From NCBI RefSeq assembly GCF_001747405.1, contig NZ_CP017305.1:1134001-1198000 (forward strand): a DNA stretch of 64,000 bases, in the 5' to 3' direction. Shown piece after piece: positions 20,560 through 30,976 of this stretch. The position numbers and the translations under genes are program-made. Source of the DNA: Chlorobaculum limnaeum. Its GTDB lineage: Bacteria; Bacteroidota; Chlorobiia; Chlorobiales; Chlorobiaceae. Under the pieces are notes generated by a model. The model was given only the letters and a program-made list of their open reading frames with translations, did no database searches and was not told the origin of the DNA. Every line of letters starts with the position of its first letter. The stretch's first letter is position 1.

Positions 20560-21930
20560 TCACACCCCCATAGCTTCGAGCGCTTCGTGGAGCGTGCGGC
20601 AGCCGTGGATTTTGATCGGCAGCTTCTTCAGCGACGGCTTGAGTTCGCGGGTGTTCGACTCCGGCAAAACAATCGACTTGAAGCCAAGGTGCACCGCCTC
20701 GCGGATGCGGCGCTCGCCGTCGCTGATGGCGCGGAGTTCGCCCGCCAGGCCGATCTCGCCGCAGCAGGCCGCCGCCGGATTGCACGGCTTGTCCTGCAAC
20801 CCCGAGGCGATGGCCGCCGCTACGGCCAGATCCGCCGCCGGTTCGACGAGCCTGAGTCCTCCGGCAATTTTCACGAACACATCCTGCCCGGCGGTCTGGA
20901 ACTGCAAGCGCTTTTCGAGCACGGCGAGGATGATGGCGATGCGCTTGAGGTCGAAGCCGGTGCTGATGCGCTGCGGCATCGAGTACCCTGTGCGCGAGAC
21001 GAGCGCCTGCACCTCCACGAGCAGCGCCCGCGACCCCTCGATGCCCGCCAGCACCGCTGTGCCCGCCACGTCCGTCCGGCGGTCGGAGATGAAGAACTCC
21101 GAAGGATTCGCCACCTCTTCAAGGCCGCTCTCCTCCATGCGGAACACGCCGATCTCGTTGGTCGGGCCGAAGCGGTTTTTGACCGAGCGGATGATGCGGT
21201 AGCGCTGGTACCCCTCGCCCTCGAACTGCAACACGGTGTCCACCATGTGCTCCAGCGCCTTCGGCCCGGCCAGCGACCCCTCCTTGGTGATGTGGCCGAT
21301 AATCAGAAGGATGAAGTTCTGCTCCTTGGCCGCGCGGATGAGGGAGGCGGCGCATTCGCGAATCTGCGTGATGGTTCCGGCGGAACTCTGGTAGTCGGTC
21401 GAATAGACGGTCTGGATCGAATCGACGATCACCAGATCGGGTTGCTCGCTCGCGATGGCGTCGAGGATGCGTTCGAGCGCCACCTCCGCGACGAGGCGCA
21501 GGTTCGGTGCCTTGATCGAAAGACGCCGGGCGCGTTCGCGGATCTGGTTCGGCGACTCCTCGCCTGCCACGTAGAGCACCTTTTTGCCCGCCAGGCGCGG
21601 CACAAGCTGGATCATCAGCGTCGATTTGCCGATGCCCGGCTCGCCGCCCACGAGAATCGCCGACGCCTCCATCAGTCCGCCGCCGAGTACGCGGTCGAGT
21701 TCGCCGATGCCGGTCAGCGTACGGTGGAAGTTCAACGGCGCGGTATCGTCGAGATTCTGCACCTCCGGCATCGCGCCGGAAGGCGCTTTCTTGCGGGTTT
21801 TGCCCTCCGGCGCCTGCTCGTGCGTTTCGACGAGCGTACCCCAGCTCTGGCACTCGAAGCAGCGTCCCTGGTATTTCAGCGAAACGGCCCCGCAGGCGGA
21901 GCAGACGTAACGAACGGTCGATTTTGCCAT
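20560..21930 (-). CDS. radA: DNA repair protein RadA (Sms)
   Basis: This 456-residue protein has the complete RadA architecture: an N-terminal four-Cys zinc finger (CSACGAVSLKYQGRCFECQS, about 10-29), Walker A GGEPGIGKST (about 95-104), the family motif VKNRFGPTNE (about 255-264) and a C-terminal Lon-like domain (about 300-450). RadA is a DnaB-like helicase that drives branch migration during recombinational repair. The product length is typical. The gene is flanked by its own spacer on both sides and appears monocistronic. Confidence 0.97.
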   Translation of the reverse strand: MAKSTVRYVCSACGAVSLKYQGRCFECQSWGTLVETHEQAPEGKTRKKAPSGAMPEVQNLDDTAPLNFHRTLTGIGELDRVLGGGLMEASAILVGGEPGIGKSTLMIQLVPRLAGKKVLYVAGEESPNQIRERARRLSIKAPNLRLVAEVALERILDAIASEQPDLVIVDSIQTVYSTDYQSSAGTITQIRECAASLIRAAKEQNFILLIIGHITKEGSLAGPKALEHMVDTVLQFEGEGYQRYRIIRSVKNRFGPTNEIGVFRMEESGLEEVANPSEFFISDRRTDVAGTAVLAGIEGSRALLVEVQALVSRTGYSMPQRISTGFDLKRIAIILAVLEKRLQFQTAGQDVFVKIAGGLRLVEPAADLAVAAAIASGLQDKPCNPAAACCGEIGLAGELRAISDGERRIREAVHLGFKSIVLPESNTRELKPSLKKLPIKIHGCRTLHEALEAMGV

Positions 21931-22302
21931 TGCTGTCAGTCGATAAGTCGGTCAGAAAAAATACGCCGTGCGCAGCCGGTATTGCCCAGATGTCTCGATG
22001 CTTCGAGGGTGCTCGCGATACGGCGCGGCGCTTTTTGCATCTTTGGGGTTAATTGCGTACATAACGCTCTATATCAGGCAAGACGGCGCTCTTTTACGCT
22101 CGCCGCTCGCCGCTCGCCGCGTTCCGCCGGGAAAAATACCATCTTCGGAACCGGCGGCAAGCCCGAATGATGAAAACGTTTAAGATAAAAAGATAGTGAA
22201 GAGCCGTTTAATGAGCACTCATAATTTCCCCTCTGATTCGTCCATCGAAACCGTCTGTCCATCGCGCCCGGCCACCTCTTTTTTCTTCATACAATTCTGA
22301 GC
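21931..22302. other. Intergenic stretch, 372 bp
   Basis: It separates divergent radA and the DUF3109 gene and should hold both promoters. The 7-mer CGCTCGC is repeated three times in tandem at 22097-22117. No gene or RNA was recognised. Confidence 0.6.
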
Positions 22303-22866
22303 ATGTCAGTCATCTCCATTGGTGAAGTACTCGTCGATCGCGCCGTTCTCGAAGCGCGGTTCTGTTGCAATCTCGACCTGTGTCACGGGGCCTGTTGCGT
22401 CGAGGGAGAACTTGGCGCTCCAATCGACGCGGCGGAGGCGACATACCTCGAATCCATCGTCGAGCCGCTCCGCCCGATGCTGCCGGAGCGCAATCTCCGC
22501 TACATCCGGCGGCATGGCTGCACGGAGGTCTATCAGGGCAGTCTCTACACCAAAACCATCGACGGGCAGGAGTGCGTCTTCGTCTACCACGAAGACGGTA
22601 AGGCGCTCTGCGCGGTCGAGACGGCGTGGCGAAACGGGCGGCTACCGGCCACCAAGCCCTTGTCGTGTCGGCTTTTCCCGATCAGGGTACGAAAAAAGTT
22701 CGGATTGGACTATCTTGTTTACGAGCAACACGCCATGTGCCGTGATGCCCGCAAGCATGGGGCCGAACAGAATGTCAGGCTGATCGATTTCCTCGAAGCG
22801 CCTCTCGTCGAACGGTACGGACAGGAGTGGTACATGAGCCTGAAGGAATTTACTGCATCCATCTGA
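22303..22866 (+). CDS. DUF3109 Cys-rich protein
   Basis: This 187-residue protein has eight Cys, several in the clusters FCCNLDLCHGACC (about 20-32) and CRLFPIRV, like the YkgJ/DUF3109 group thought to bind zinc or an Fe-S centre. The central part includes QECVFVYHEDGKALCAVE. The stop lies 6 bp before rpoN, so the two are very likely cotranscribed. The biochemical role of the family is not established. Confidence 0.88.
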   Translation: MSVISIGEVLVDRAVLEARFCCNLDLCHGACCVEGELGAPIDAAEATYLESIVEPLRPMLPERNLRYIRRHGCTEVYQGSLYTKTIDGQECVFVYHEDGKALCAVETAWRNGRLPATKPLSCRLFPIRVRKKFGLDYLVYEQHAMCRDARKHGAEQNVRLIDFLEAPLVERYGQEWYMSLKEFTASI

Positions 22867-22872
22867 AGTATC

Positions 22873-24327
22873 ATGGCGGAGATGAGATTACAGCAGCGCC
22901 AGACCGCCCAGTTGTCGGCGCAGCAGGTGATGACCAGCCAGTTGCTGCAACTGCCGCTGACCCAGCTCGAACAGCGGATTTACGACGAGGTGCAGGACAA
23001 TCCCATGCTCGAACTGGTCGAGCGCCCCCAGGATGACGGGCTGTCCGCCACCGGTCAGGCGTCCTCCGGCGCATCGACGGAAATGTTCGATTCGGTGGCC
23101 CGCTTCGAGCGCTCGTCGATGAAAGCCAGCGCCGACGCCGGGAATCGCGAGAGCGTTTCGGTCGGCAGAACGGGCGGATCGGCGTCGGGCGGAAGCGAGG
23201 AGCGATTCTTCCAGGCGGTGCAGCACGATACCTTTCACGAGCGGCTCTTGCGCGACCTGTCGCTTCAGGAGGGGATCGGAGAGCGCGAGGTGCTCATCGC
23301 CGCCGAGATTCTCGGCAACCTCGACAGCGACGGCTACCTGACCGAGGAGCCTGAGGTGATCATCGACGGGCTTCGGCAGTCTGGCATCGACGCCGACGAG
23401 GAGGAGGTTCGAGCGATACAGAAGCGGATCTGGTACCTCGATCCGCCCGGCGTGGCGGTGTCGAACCTCCGGGAGCGATTGCTGGTCGAGCTTCTGGTCT
23501 TCGAGCGCGAGCACGACGCCAAAACGGTACGAACGGCGCGACTGATCCTCCGCGAGGCGTTCGACGACTTCATGAACAAGCGCTTCGACCGGTTGTTGAA
23601 AAAGCTGAATCTCGAAAAGAGTCAGCTCGAAGAGGCCATCGGCATGATTACGTCGCTCGATCCGCATCCCGGTGATGTGTTTTTCGACGAAGGCGGTCAC
23701 TATATTTCGCCCGATTTCATCGTCACCTATGAAAACGGCGCATTGACGGCCGTCCTGAACGACCGGAGCAGTCTCTCCGTTAGAGTCTCTGACGAGTATC
23801 GCGAGGTGCTCTCGAAGAGGAAAGTCCCGAAGGAGGATCGGCAGTTCATGCGCCAGAAGCTCCTGCGGGCCAACGAATTCGCCGCCGCGCTGCAAATCCG
23901 GCGTCAGACGCTGCTGAAGGTGATGGAAGCGCTGCTGGTGGCGCAGGCGAGGTTTTTCATCGACGGCCCTCGCTACCTCCGGCCGCTCGTGATGAAAACC
24001 ATCGCCGAAGAGACAGGTTATGACATTTCGACCATCAGCCGCGCGGTTAACGGAAAATACGTCCAGACCCGCTTTGGCGTGTTCGAGCTGAAGTACTTTT
24101 TCAGCGGAGCGCTTTCGACCGACGAGGGCGAGGAGCTTTCGTCGAGGATCATCAAGCAGCAGCTTCGCGAGCTGATCGAGGCGGAGAATCCCGCCGAGCC
24201 GCTGAGCGACGATCGTCTCGGTGAACTGCTTGGCGAAAAAGGGGTGAAAATCGCCCGCCGCACGGTTGCAAAATACCGTGAACAAATGCAAATTCCAGTT
24301 GCAAGATTAAGGAAAAAAATAGGTTAA
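22873..24327 (+). CDS. rpoN: RNA polymerase sigma-54 factor
   Basis: This 484-residue factor directs polymerase to -24/-12 promoters. Region I at the N-terminus is Gln/Leu-rich (QQVMTSQLLQLPLTQLEQRI), the acidic and core-binding region lies in the middle, and the C-terminus has the helix-turn-helix (EETGYDISTISRAVNGKYVQ) and the diagnostic RpoN box ARRTVAKYRE (about 462-471). Length is typical. It follows DUF3109 at a 6-bp distance and precedes hslVU by 22 bp, so nitrogen- or stress-linked sigma factor and heat-shock protease share a transcription unit here. Confidence 0.98.
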   Translation: MAEMRLQQRQTAQLSAQQVMTSQLLQLPLTQLEQRIYDEVQDNPMLELVERPQDDGLSATGQASSGASTEMFDSVARFERSSMKASADAGNRESVSVGRTGGSASGGSEERFFQAVQHDTFHERLLRDLSLQEGIGEREVLIAAEILGNLDSDGYLTEEPEVIIDGLRQSGIDADEEEVRAIQKRIWYLDPPGVAVSNLRERLLVELLVFEREHDAKTVRTARLILREAFDDFMNKRFDRLLKKLNLEKSQLEEAIGMITSLDPHPGDVFFDEGGHYISPDFIVTYENGALTAVLNDRSSLSVRVSDEYREVLSKRKVPKEDRQFMRQKLLRANEFAAALQIRRQTLLKVMEALLVAQARFFIDGPRYLRPLVMKTIAEETGYDISTISRAVNGKYVQTRFGVFELKYFFSGALSTDEGEELSSRIIKQQLRELIEAENPAEPLSDDRLGELLGEKGVKIARRTVAKYREQMQIPVARLRKKIG

Positions 24328-24349
24328 TCATTATTTCGATTAAGATTCC

Positions 24350-24895
24350 ATGGGCTACGAAAAACCGCAGATACGTTCGACCACGGTCATTGGCGTGATC
24401 AGGGATGGCAAAGCCGCGCTTGGCAGCGACGGGCAGATGACGCTCGGCGCCACCGTGATGAAGCACTCTACCCGCAAAATCCGCCTGCTCTACCAGGGCC
24501 GGTTCATTGCCGGTTTCGCCGGAGCCACGGCGGATGCGCTCACGCTGCTCGACCGTTTCGAGTCGAAGCTCGAAGCCTACAGCGGCAAGCTCGACCGCGC
24601 CGCCGTCGAACTCGCAAAGGACTGGCGCACAGACAAATATCTGCGTCGTCTCGAAGCGATGCTGGCCATCGTGAGCCCCGAAAAGGCGCTCATCATTTCG
24701 GGCACGGGTGACGTCATCGAGCCGGAGGATGGCATCGTGGCCATCGGCAGTGGCAGCATGTACGCCCTGGCAGCCGCGAGGTCGCTCATGAAGCACACCT
24801 CGCTCTCCGTGGAGGAGATTGTCCGCGAAAGTCTGCAAACCGCCGCCGACATCTGCATCTACACCAACGACCACATTGTCATCGAAACCCTGTGA
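24350..24895 (+). CDS. hslV: ATP-dependent protease proteolytic subunit HslV
   Basis: This 181-residue threonine protease subunit forms a double hexamer capped by HslU. The N-terminal ten residues [10 protein letters not shown] are a short propeptide before the catalytic Thr ([20 protein letters not shown]). The core motifs GSDGQMTLG and [15 protein letters not shown] are conserved. It lies 47 bp before hslU, as in most bacteria. Confidence 0.97.
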   Translation: MGYEKPQIRSTTVIGVIRDGKAALGSDGQMTLGATVMKHSTRKIRLLYQGRFIAGFAGATADALTLLDRFESKLEAYSGKLDRAAVELAKDWRTDKYLRRLEAMLAIVSPEKALIISGTGDVIEPEDGIVAIGSGSMYALAAARSLMKHTSLSVEEIVRESLQTAADICIYTNDHIVIETL

Positions 24896-24942
24896 CCCTG
24901 CGCGTTGGCGTCCACCATTTATGAACCCCCGAACGAAACTCA

Positions 24943-26439
24943 ATGAACAACGATATTCAGGATTTGACGCAGCCGGATGAACCACAGGCTTCTCCGGTGA
25001 AACTCATCGACAAGGAGCAGTTCACACCGACGCAGATCGTCGAGCAGCTCGACAAATACATCATCGGCCAGAAAGATGCCAAGAAATCGGTGGCTATCGC
25101 CCTGCGCAACCGTCTTCGCCGTCAGAACGTGAGCGAGGAGCTGCGTGACGAGATCATGCCGAACAACATCATCATGATCGGGCCAACCGGCGTTGGCAAG
25201 ACCGAAATCGCCCGCCGCCTCGCCAAGCTGGCGCGCGCGCCCTTCGTGAAGGTCGAGGCGTCGAAGTTCACCGAGGTCGGCTACGTAGGCCGCGACGTCG
25301 AGTCGATGATCCGCGACCTGGTTGAGCAGTCGGTGGCGATGGTGCGCAGCGAAAAGTCGGAGGAGGTGCGCGAAAAGGCGGCGCTGCTCGTCGAGGAGCG
25401 TCTGCTCGACATCCTTTTGCCTCCCGTGAGCGGCCTCGAAGAGCCGGAGCGTTCCGGCGAGGAGGAGGCCATGGTGGTTTCGGGTGATGCCGAGGTGGTC
25501 GAGGAGAAGAATCTCGAACGCGAGGTCAACCGCAAGAGCCGCCAGAAGATGCTCGAACGTCTGCGCAGCGGCCGGATGGACGATCGCCAGATCGAGATGG
25601 AGACCACTAGCGACGGGCCGGGCGGCATGATGCAGATTTTCGGCCCGCTCGGGCAGATGGAGGAGATCGGTGGCATCATGCAGGATCTCATGAGCGGGAT
25701 GCCGAAGAAGAAGAAAAAGCGCCGTCTGACCATCGCCGAGGCCCGCAAGCTGCTCGAACAGGAAGAGGTGCAGAAGCTCATCGACATGGACGCCGTGGTC
25801 AAGGAGGCGCTTCGCAAGGTCGAGGAGTCGGGCATTGTTTTCATCGACGAGATCGACAAGATCGCCGCGCCCACCACTGGCGCGGGCGGCAAGGGGCCGG
25901 ACGTGAGCCGCGAAGGGGTGCAGCGCGACTTGCTGCCTATCGTCGAAGGTTCGGCGGTCTCCACCAAGTACGGCGTCGTCAAGACCGACCACGTGCTCTT
26001 CATCGCTTCGGGCGCATTCCACGTGGCGCGTCCCTCCGACCTCATTCCCGAACTCCAGGGACGTTTCCCGATCAGGGTCGAGCTGAAAAGTCTCACCGAG
26101 GAGGATTTCTACCTGATCCTGACCCAGCCGCGCAACGCGCTCATCAAGCAGTACCGCGCGATGCTCGAAACCGAACAGATCGACCTCGAATTCACCGATG
26201 AAGCGATCCGCGAGATCGCCCGGACGGCGGCAAAGGTGAACGAGACTGTCGAGAACATCGGCGCGAGGCGGCTGCACACGATTCTGACCAACCTGCTCGA
26301 AGAGCTGATGTTCGGCGTTCCCGAGATGCTCTCCGACGGCAGCATCGCCGACAACAGGGTGGTCATCGACGCCGATCAGGTGCGCGAAAAGCTCGGCAAG
26401 GTGGTCGCCGACAGGGATCTGAGCCAGTATATCCTCTAA
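24943..26439 (+). CDS. hslU: ATP-dependent protease ATPase subunit HslU
   Basis: This 498-residue AAA+ unfoldase feeds substrates to HslV. Walker A is [10 protein letters not shown] (about 84-93), Walker B is [10 protein letters not shown] (about 297-306), and the C-terminal SQYIL is the peptide that docks into HslV. The intermediate domain (about 115-290) is longer than in E. coli (443 residues) and contains Met/Gly- and Lys-rich stretches. Some variation in this substrate-contact domain is normal. Confidence 0.97.
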   Translation: MNNDIQDLTQPDEPQASPVKLIDKEQFTPTQIVEQLDKYIIGQKDAKKSVAIALRNRLRRQNVSEELRDEIMPNNIIMIGPTGVGKTEIARRLAKLARAPFVKVEASKFTEVGYVGRDVESMIRDLVEQSVAMVRSEKSEEVREKAALLVEERLLDILLPPVSGLEEPERSGEEEAMVVSGDAEVVEEKNLEREVNRKSRQKMLERLRSGRMDDRQIEMETTSDGPGGMMQIFGPLGQMEEIGGIMQDLMSGMPKKKKKRRLTIAEARKLLEQEEVQKLIDMDAVVKEALRKVEESGIVFIDEIDKIAAPTTGAGGKGPDVSREGVQRDLLPIVEGSAVSTKYGVVKTDHVLFIASGAFHVARPSDLIPELQGRFPIRVELKSLTEEDFYLILTQPRNALIKQYRAMLETEQIDLEFTDEAIREIARTAAKVNETVENIGARRLHTILTNLLEELMFGVPEMLSDGSIADNRVVIDADQVREKLGKVVADRDLSQYIL

Positions 26440-26457
26440 GCCAAACCGGAGCCACCC

Positions 26458-26895
26458 ATGAATTCTACCTCCATTCTGGTCATGAACGGGCCGAATCTTT
26501 CACGTCTCGGAAAGCGCGAGCCTGAAATTTACGGCAGTCTCACCCTCGACGAGATTAACCGGGGAATCGCCGAGGCGTTTCCGTCGGTGACATTTGAATT
26601 TTTCCAGTCGGAGCATGAAGGTGCGTTGCTGGAGAAGCTCTTCGAGGTCGAAGAGCGTGGTGGCTGCGCGGGGGTGGTGCTCAATGCGGGCGCTCTGACG
26701 CACTACTCCATTGCCCTGCGCGACGCCATCAGCTCGATCAGGGTTCCCGTGGTCGAGGTGCACCTTTCCAACGTGCACAAACGCGAGGAGTTCCGTCACC
26801 ACTCGGTGCTCTCCGCCGTCTGCATCGGCGTGATTGCCGGTTTCGGCGTCGAGAGCTACCACCTTGGTGTGAGGGCCCTCTTGGGGCGGGATTGA
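26458..26895 (+). CDS. aroQ: Type II 3-dehydroquinate dehydratase
   Basis: This 145-residue enzyme converts 3-dehydroquinate to 3-dehydroshikimate in the shikimate pathway. It shows the N-terminal MNGPNLSRLGKREPEIYG with the catalytic Tyr, NAGALTHYSIALRDA, and the substrate-binding EVHLSNVHKREEFRHHSV. It follows hslU by 18 bp, as the last gene of the rpoN-hslVU run. Length is typical. Confidence 0.96.
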   Translation: MNSTSILVMNGPNLSRLGKREPEIYGSLTLDEINRGIAEAFPSVTFEFFQSEHEGALLEKLFEVEERGGCAGVVLNAGALTHYSIALRDAISSIRVPVVEVHLSNVHKREEFRHHSVLSAVCIGVIAGFGVESYHLGVRALLGRD

Positions 26896-26956
26896 AGACC
26901 GGTCGGATATTACCGATCCGACTGATCCTTTAATCACGCGACAACTCTTTATCACC

Positions 26957-27796
26957 TCACTTACCTTCCAGCTCTTTCGAGAGCCTGGTGATCAGCCGCC
27001 TGATTTCGTTCAGCCGTCTTGCGTCGCTTTTCATGAGCACCGGTTTGGTCGCCGCCATTCGCAGGGCGTTCAGTGCCTCCTGTTTTCTATCCTCTTCGAT
27101 GTAGAGCAGCGCCAGTTCGTGGTAGTGCCTGATGACCCTCGGATTGAGGCTGATCGCCTTCTTGAAATTCTTTTCCGCCTCTTCACGGCTCCCTTTGGGC
27201 ATTTGCCCGACGAAGGTGCCGCCCATGAAGCGGTTGAACCATCCGATCTTCGATACCTCGAAATTGTATGAACCGAGCATCGACCAGGCGACATCGTCGT
27301 TCGGGTTCAGCTCCAGCGCCCGGTCGAGTTCGCGTTTGATTTCGGCGGCTCTGTTCAGCTTCTCTTTCGCCCCAATCCTGTCGGCCTTAAGGGCCAGGGC
27401 GGCGGCAAGCCAGGTGTGGGCGCTGGCGTTGCTGTCGTCGAGCTGCACCGCCTTTCGACCATAATCGACCGCCTTGGAGTACCAGGGCATCCGTTTTTCC
27501 CGTTCAGCCGGCGGGATCGCTTCGGCGACGCTGATGTTCAGGCGGGCGAGCTTCCAGTAGAGCGCTGCCGACTCTTTTCCGTCCTGGATCATTACGTTAT
27601 ACAGCGAGTCGGCTTTTTCGTAGTGCAGGGATTTAAAAGCCTGATCGGCGGCGTCGATCACGGAGTTTTCGTTACTTTTGCTGGCCGTGTTTCCGTCAAC
27701 CGGCTGCGACAGCATAAGCAAGAGTGCCGTCAGAAACGTCGTCACTATGTTCCGACGACAGGATATTGCCGGATATGGTATCGATGCGTTGTTCAT
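26957..27796 (-). CDS. Exported TPR-repeat protein
   Basis: This 279-residue protein starts at the ATG at 27796, which overlaps the DoxX stop as ATGA; a longer frame upstream only shadows doxX. A signal peptide (NIVTTFLTALLLMLSQPVDG) is followed by TPR-like helices: the YEKADSLYNVMIQ unit (about 70-82), the ALELNPNDDVAWSMLGSYNF unit and the AISLNPRVIRHYHELALLYI unit. This is a periplasmic scaffold of the regulator of microtubule dynamics/TPR type. It is translationally coupled to DoxX; its partner is unknown. Confidence 0.85.
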   Translation of the reverse strand: MNNASIPYPAISCRRNIVTTFLTALLLMLSQPVDGNTASKSNENSVIDAADQAFKSLHYEKADSLYNVMIQDGKESAALYWKLARLNISVAEAIPPAEREKRMPWYSKAVDYGRKAVQLDDSNASAHTWLAAALALKADRIGAKEKLNRAAEIKRELDRALELNPNDDVAWSMLGSYNFEVSKIGWFNRFMGGTFVGQMPKGSREEAEKNFKKAISLNPRVIRHYHELALLYIEEDRKQEALNALRMAATKPVLMKSDARRLNEIRRLITRLSKELEGK

Positions 27797-28329
27797 TTGA
27801 ACCATGGTAAATCGGGGTATTTCCTGTTGAGCGTGCGGTCGAGTCCGAGCCAGTGGCCGGTCGGCAGAACGATGAGGAGTATCGAAATCGTGACCAGCGG
27901 CGGGATGGTTTCGTTGTAGTATCCGCCAGCCGCGAAATTCAGCAGCATGAAGAGTCCGAACGCCGCATTGATGCGCGTGGTGACACCGAGAAGCAGCGCG
28001 ACGCCGATGACGAGCTCGCCGATGGTGACGATCCAGGCGATGGGCATGACGAGCGGCAGGGCGAAATGTTGCAGGTACGCCGCTTGCCATGCGGCTATGG
28101 TTGCCTCGATGGAGCCGGGCGATGCGGCCGTGGCGAGCAGTTCGTGCAGTCTTTGCGTGAAATGTTGAGTCAGAATGTCGCTCCACATCCAGCCGCGCAT
28201 GATTTTATGGACGAAGCCGTAGATGAAGAGCGCGGTGTAGAGGTATCTCAGCGCAAGCACGCCAATGACGCCAAATGCCTTGAGCTTGTGCTTGTTCAGA
28301 TAACTTCGATTCCACTGAAAGTCGGTCAT
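27793..28329 (-). CDS. DoxX-family membrane protein
   Basis: This 178-residue protein has four membrane helices and the DoxX-type features YLYTALFIYGFVHKIMRG (about 28-45), WIVTIGELVIGVALLLGVTT (about 97-116), MLLNFAAGGYYNE and HWLGLDR at the end. DoxX-like proteins take part in quinone- or thiosulfate-linked electron transfer and redox stress, but many members are uncharacterised. In a thiosulfate-oxidising green sulfur bacterium a redox role would fit; this is not demonstrated by the sequence. Confidence 0.85.
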   Translation of the reverse strand: MTDFQWNRSYLNKHKLKAFGVIGVLALRYLYTALFIYGFVHKIMRGWMWSDILTQHFTQRLHELLATAASPGSIEATIAAWQAAYLQHFALPLVMPIAWIVTIGELVIGVALLLGVTTRINAAFGLFMLLNFAAGGYYNETIPPLVTISILLIVLPTGHWLGLDRTLNRKYPDLPWFK

Positions 28330-28424
28330 GGCCTGAAAAAAATTGGTTCGACGTTGCGTTTCAGGGCGTTTCGATTGTTTGGGCGTAAGCCGTCGATCGT
28401 ATCGAATTTACGATAAAAAACTCT

Positions 28425-30854
28425 TCACAGAAGATGCTGCGGATCGACATCGACGGTGATGACGAGATTTTCTCCCCGAAATGCGCTGAGCGTGTCGTGC
28501 TGCACCTGCCGGAGCATGGCTGAGGGAAGCTTGATGCCGGAGAGCTTCAGGATGAGCTGATAGCGGTAGCGCCCTTTTATTCTGTTGATCCCCGCCGGGG
28601 CAGGGCCGAGGATCGCGCCGAACTCTTCTGGCACCATCGGGCGCAGATGCTCCCGCAGTGCCAGAGCCCCTTTTTCCGCCACCGATTCCGAGGGTGACGA
28701 GCACTCGAACTTGACGAGGCGGGTGAACGGCGGATAGCCAAGTTCGAGGCGCGTCGTCATCTCCGCTTCGAAAAATTTTCGGTAGTCGGCGCGAATGACG
28801 TGCTGGAATAGCTCGTTGTCGCGATTGTAAAGCTGAAGCAGCACCTCGCCTGGCATCGACGAGCGTCCGGCCCGTCCGGCGACCTGCATCAGGAGCGAGT
28901 AGATGCGCTCCGAGGCGCGGAAGTCGGGGAGGTTCAGGCCGATGTCGGCCATCAGCACGCCGACGAGCGTCACCTCCGGAAAGTCGAGTCCCTTGGCGAC
29001 CATCTGCGTGCCGAGCAGGATGCGCGCGCTCTTTTCGCGAAAGGCGGTGAGCAGCGAGGCGTGTGCGTCTTTTGTCGAGGTGGTGTCGATGTCCATGCGG
29101 AGAATCCTCTCGCCGGGGAAGAGCTTGTTCAGCTCCTCTTCGATACGCTCGGTGCCGCTGCTCTTGTAGAAGAGGTTTTCCGATTTGCAGGCGGGGCACC
29201 TCTGGCGGAACGGCTCGATGTGGCCGCAGTAGTGGCAACGCAGGCTCTGGTCGCTTGTGTGATAGACCAGCGGGATGTTGCAGAAGCGGCATTGCGGCGT
29301 GTGGCCGCAGTCGAAGCAGAGAATGCTGCCCGCGAAGCCACGGCGGTTTTGCAGCAGGATCACCTGCTCGTCGCGCCGTAGTCTATCGCGGATGGAGTCG
29401 TAGAGCGCCCCCGAAATCGACGGTGTGACGCGCTGGCTGCCGGGCATCCAGACGAGCTTGATCGAGGGCATCCGGGCGTTGTCAACGCGCTCCGGCAGTT
29501 CGAGCAGCGCGTACTTGCCCTCCAGTGCGTTCCGGTAGGACTCGAACGATGGTGTGGCCGAGCCGAGCACGCAGAGCGCGTTCTCGAACTTTGCCCGCAT
29601 CACCGCCGTGTCGCGGGCGTGGTAGCGTGGCGTGCGGTCCTGCTTGTAGGCGGCGTCGTGCTCCTCGTCCACGATGATCGCCCCGACGTTCTCCAGCGGC
29701 GCGAAGATGGTCGAGCGAGCGCCGAGGGCGATGCGGGCCTTGCCCTGCCGCAGTCGTTGCCAGGCGTCGTACTTTTCCCGGTCGCTCATGGCGCTGTGCA
29801 TGATCTGGATGTCGTCCCCGAAATAGTGCCGGAAGCGCGCTGCGGTCTGCGGCGTGAGGGAGATTTCCGGCACCAGCACAATGGCGGTCTTGCCCTCGGT
29901 GAGCACCTTGCGGAGCAGCTCGATGTAGACGAGCGTTTTACCGCTGCCAGTTACGCCGTGGAGCAATAAGGTCTGGAAGCTTTTTCGCCGTAGTGCCTCG
30001 CCAAGTGCGTCGAGAGCGATCTGCTGGTGCTTGCCGAGTGAGGCGATCTCCTTGTGCGGCTCCTCGAAGCGCAGGCTTTCGCGGGTGGGCGCGGGGACTT
30101 CGCATTTCTCGGCGAGGCCCAGCGCGACAAGGCCGTTGAACATCGCTCTCGATATGCCGCCTTCACCGGCCCGGAACAGTCGCTGCGGAGCGGAGGCGAG
30201 CAGCTCGTAGGCCACCCGTTTCTTCGACGTGCGGGCAAGGAGCTTTTCCGGCTCCTCCGGAATCGCCGACGCCAGCCGCCATGCCGCGACGGTGCGGGGC
30301 TTCGTCTCCATGAAGCTCTTGCGCACCGTGACCAGTCCCGCGCGTTCAAGCTCGCCGAGAGCGCTGTACAGCTCCCTTCGGCCAAGACGCTTGCGGAGCT
30401 GCCGCACGGTGAGCCGCTTCGCCGTCGCCAGCTCCTTCAAAATGCTCCGGCGCAGGTCGGTGCTTTTGAGGCGCGAGTCCGGACTTTCGAGCTGGAAACC
30501 GGCAAGCTCCACCACGTCATCGACGACGCTCCTGAGCGGTGCCGGAATGGCGGTGGAGAGGCAGTCGATGGGGAGGGCTGCATAGTAGTCTGAAATCCAG
30601 AGGGCGAGCTTCAGCATCACGGGAGTAAGCACCGGAACGCCGCCGTTGAGCAGGTCGAGAACCTCGCCTTCAGTTTCGCTGTCGCCCGACTCCTCAAGCG
30701 ACCAGACATAGCCGGTGTAGGCAGAAGCCTTGTGGCGGGCGAGGCTGACCAGTGCATGACAGCCCGGCTGAATCTTCGCCGCCAGCCCCTCCGGCACCTT
30801 CAGAAGAAACGGCTCGTCACGATAGATTCGCTCTACATAGACAATCGCAAGCAT
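28425..30854 (-). CDS. priA: Primosomal replication helicase PriA
   Basis: This 809-residue superfamily 2 helicase restarts stalled forks. After the N-terminal DNA-binding domain the helicase has Walker A (LLLHGVTGSGKT, about 288-299), DEEH box (IIVDEEHDAAYKQ) and TPRYHARD. A Cys-rich zinc region (CFDCGHTPQCRFCNIP and CHYCGHIEPFRQRCPACKSE, about 510-555) is intact, and the C-terminal helicase motifs include GTQMVAKGLDFPEVTLVGV and QVAGRAGRSS. Length is slightly above E. coli's 732. Confidence 0.96.
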   Translation of the reverse strand: MLAIVYVERIYRDEPFLLKVPEGLAAKIQPGCHALVSLARHKASAYTGYVWSLEESGDSETEGEVLDLLNGGVPVLTPVMLKLALWISDYYAALPIDCLSTAIPAPLRSVVDDVVELAGFQLESPDSRLKSTDLRRSILKELATAKRLTVRQLRKRLGRRELYSALGELERAGLVTVRKSFMETKPRTVAAWRLASAIPEEPEKLLARTSKKRVAYELLASAPQRLFRAGEGGISRAMFNGLVALGLAEKCEVPAPTRESLRFEEPHKEIASLGKHQQIALDALGEALRRKSFQTLLLHGVTGSGKTLVYIELLRKVLTEGKTAIVLVPEISLTPQTAARFRHYFGDDIQIMHSAMSDREKYDAWQRLRQGKARIALGARSTIFAPLENVGAIIVDEEHDAAYKQDRTPRYHARDTAVMRAKFENALCVLGSATPSFESYRNALEGKYALLELPERVDNARMPSIKLVWMPGSQRVTPSISGALYDSIRDRLRRDEQVILLQNRRGFAGSILCFDCGHTPQCRFCNIPLVYHTSDQSLRCHYCGHIEPFRQRCPACKSENLFYKSSGTERIEEELNKLFPGERILRMDIDTTSTKDAHASLLTAFREKSARILLGTQMVAKGLDFPEVTLVGVLMADIGLNLPDFRASERIYSLLMQVAGRAGRSSMPGEVLLQLYNRDNELFQHVIRADYRKFFEAEMTTRLELGYPPFTRLVKFECSSPSESVAEKGALALREHLRPMVPEEFGAILGPAPAGINRIKGRYRYQLILKLSGIKLPSAMLRQVQHDTLSAFRGENLVITVDVDPQHLL

Positions 30855-30976
30855 CGGCAGTCAGAAGGCTAAAAAAAGCTGTAAGGACTTCAGGGACGAA
30901 AAGGACAACAGGTTGAAAACGATGAAATGACAACGTGAGCACACGCTGTTTCTAAAATTCATCACTCATAATTCAA

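Noticed and set aside
20587-22170. 527-residue plus-strand open frame
   Set aside because: Antisense of radA extended through the spacer; composition is dominated by Arg, His, Asp and Gly.
24940-26277. 445-residue minus-strand open frame
   Set aside because: Antisense of hslU; Leu/His/Asp-rich with no domain.
27797-28186. N-terminal extension of the TPR protein frame
   Set aside because: It is an Arg/His-rich shadow of doxX; the ATG at 27796 with the ATGA overlap and signal peptide is the better start.
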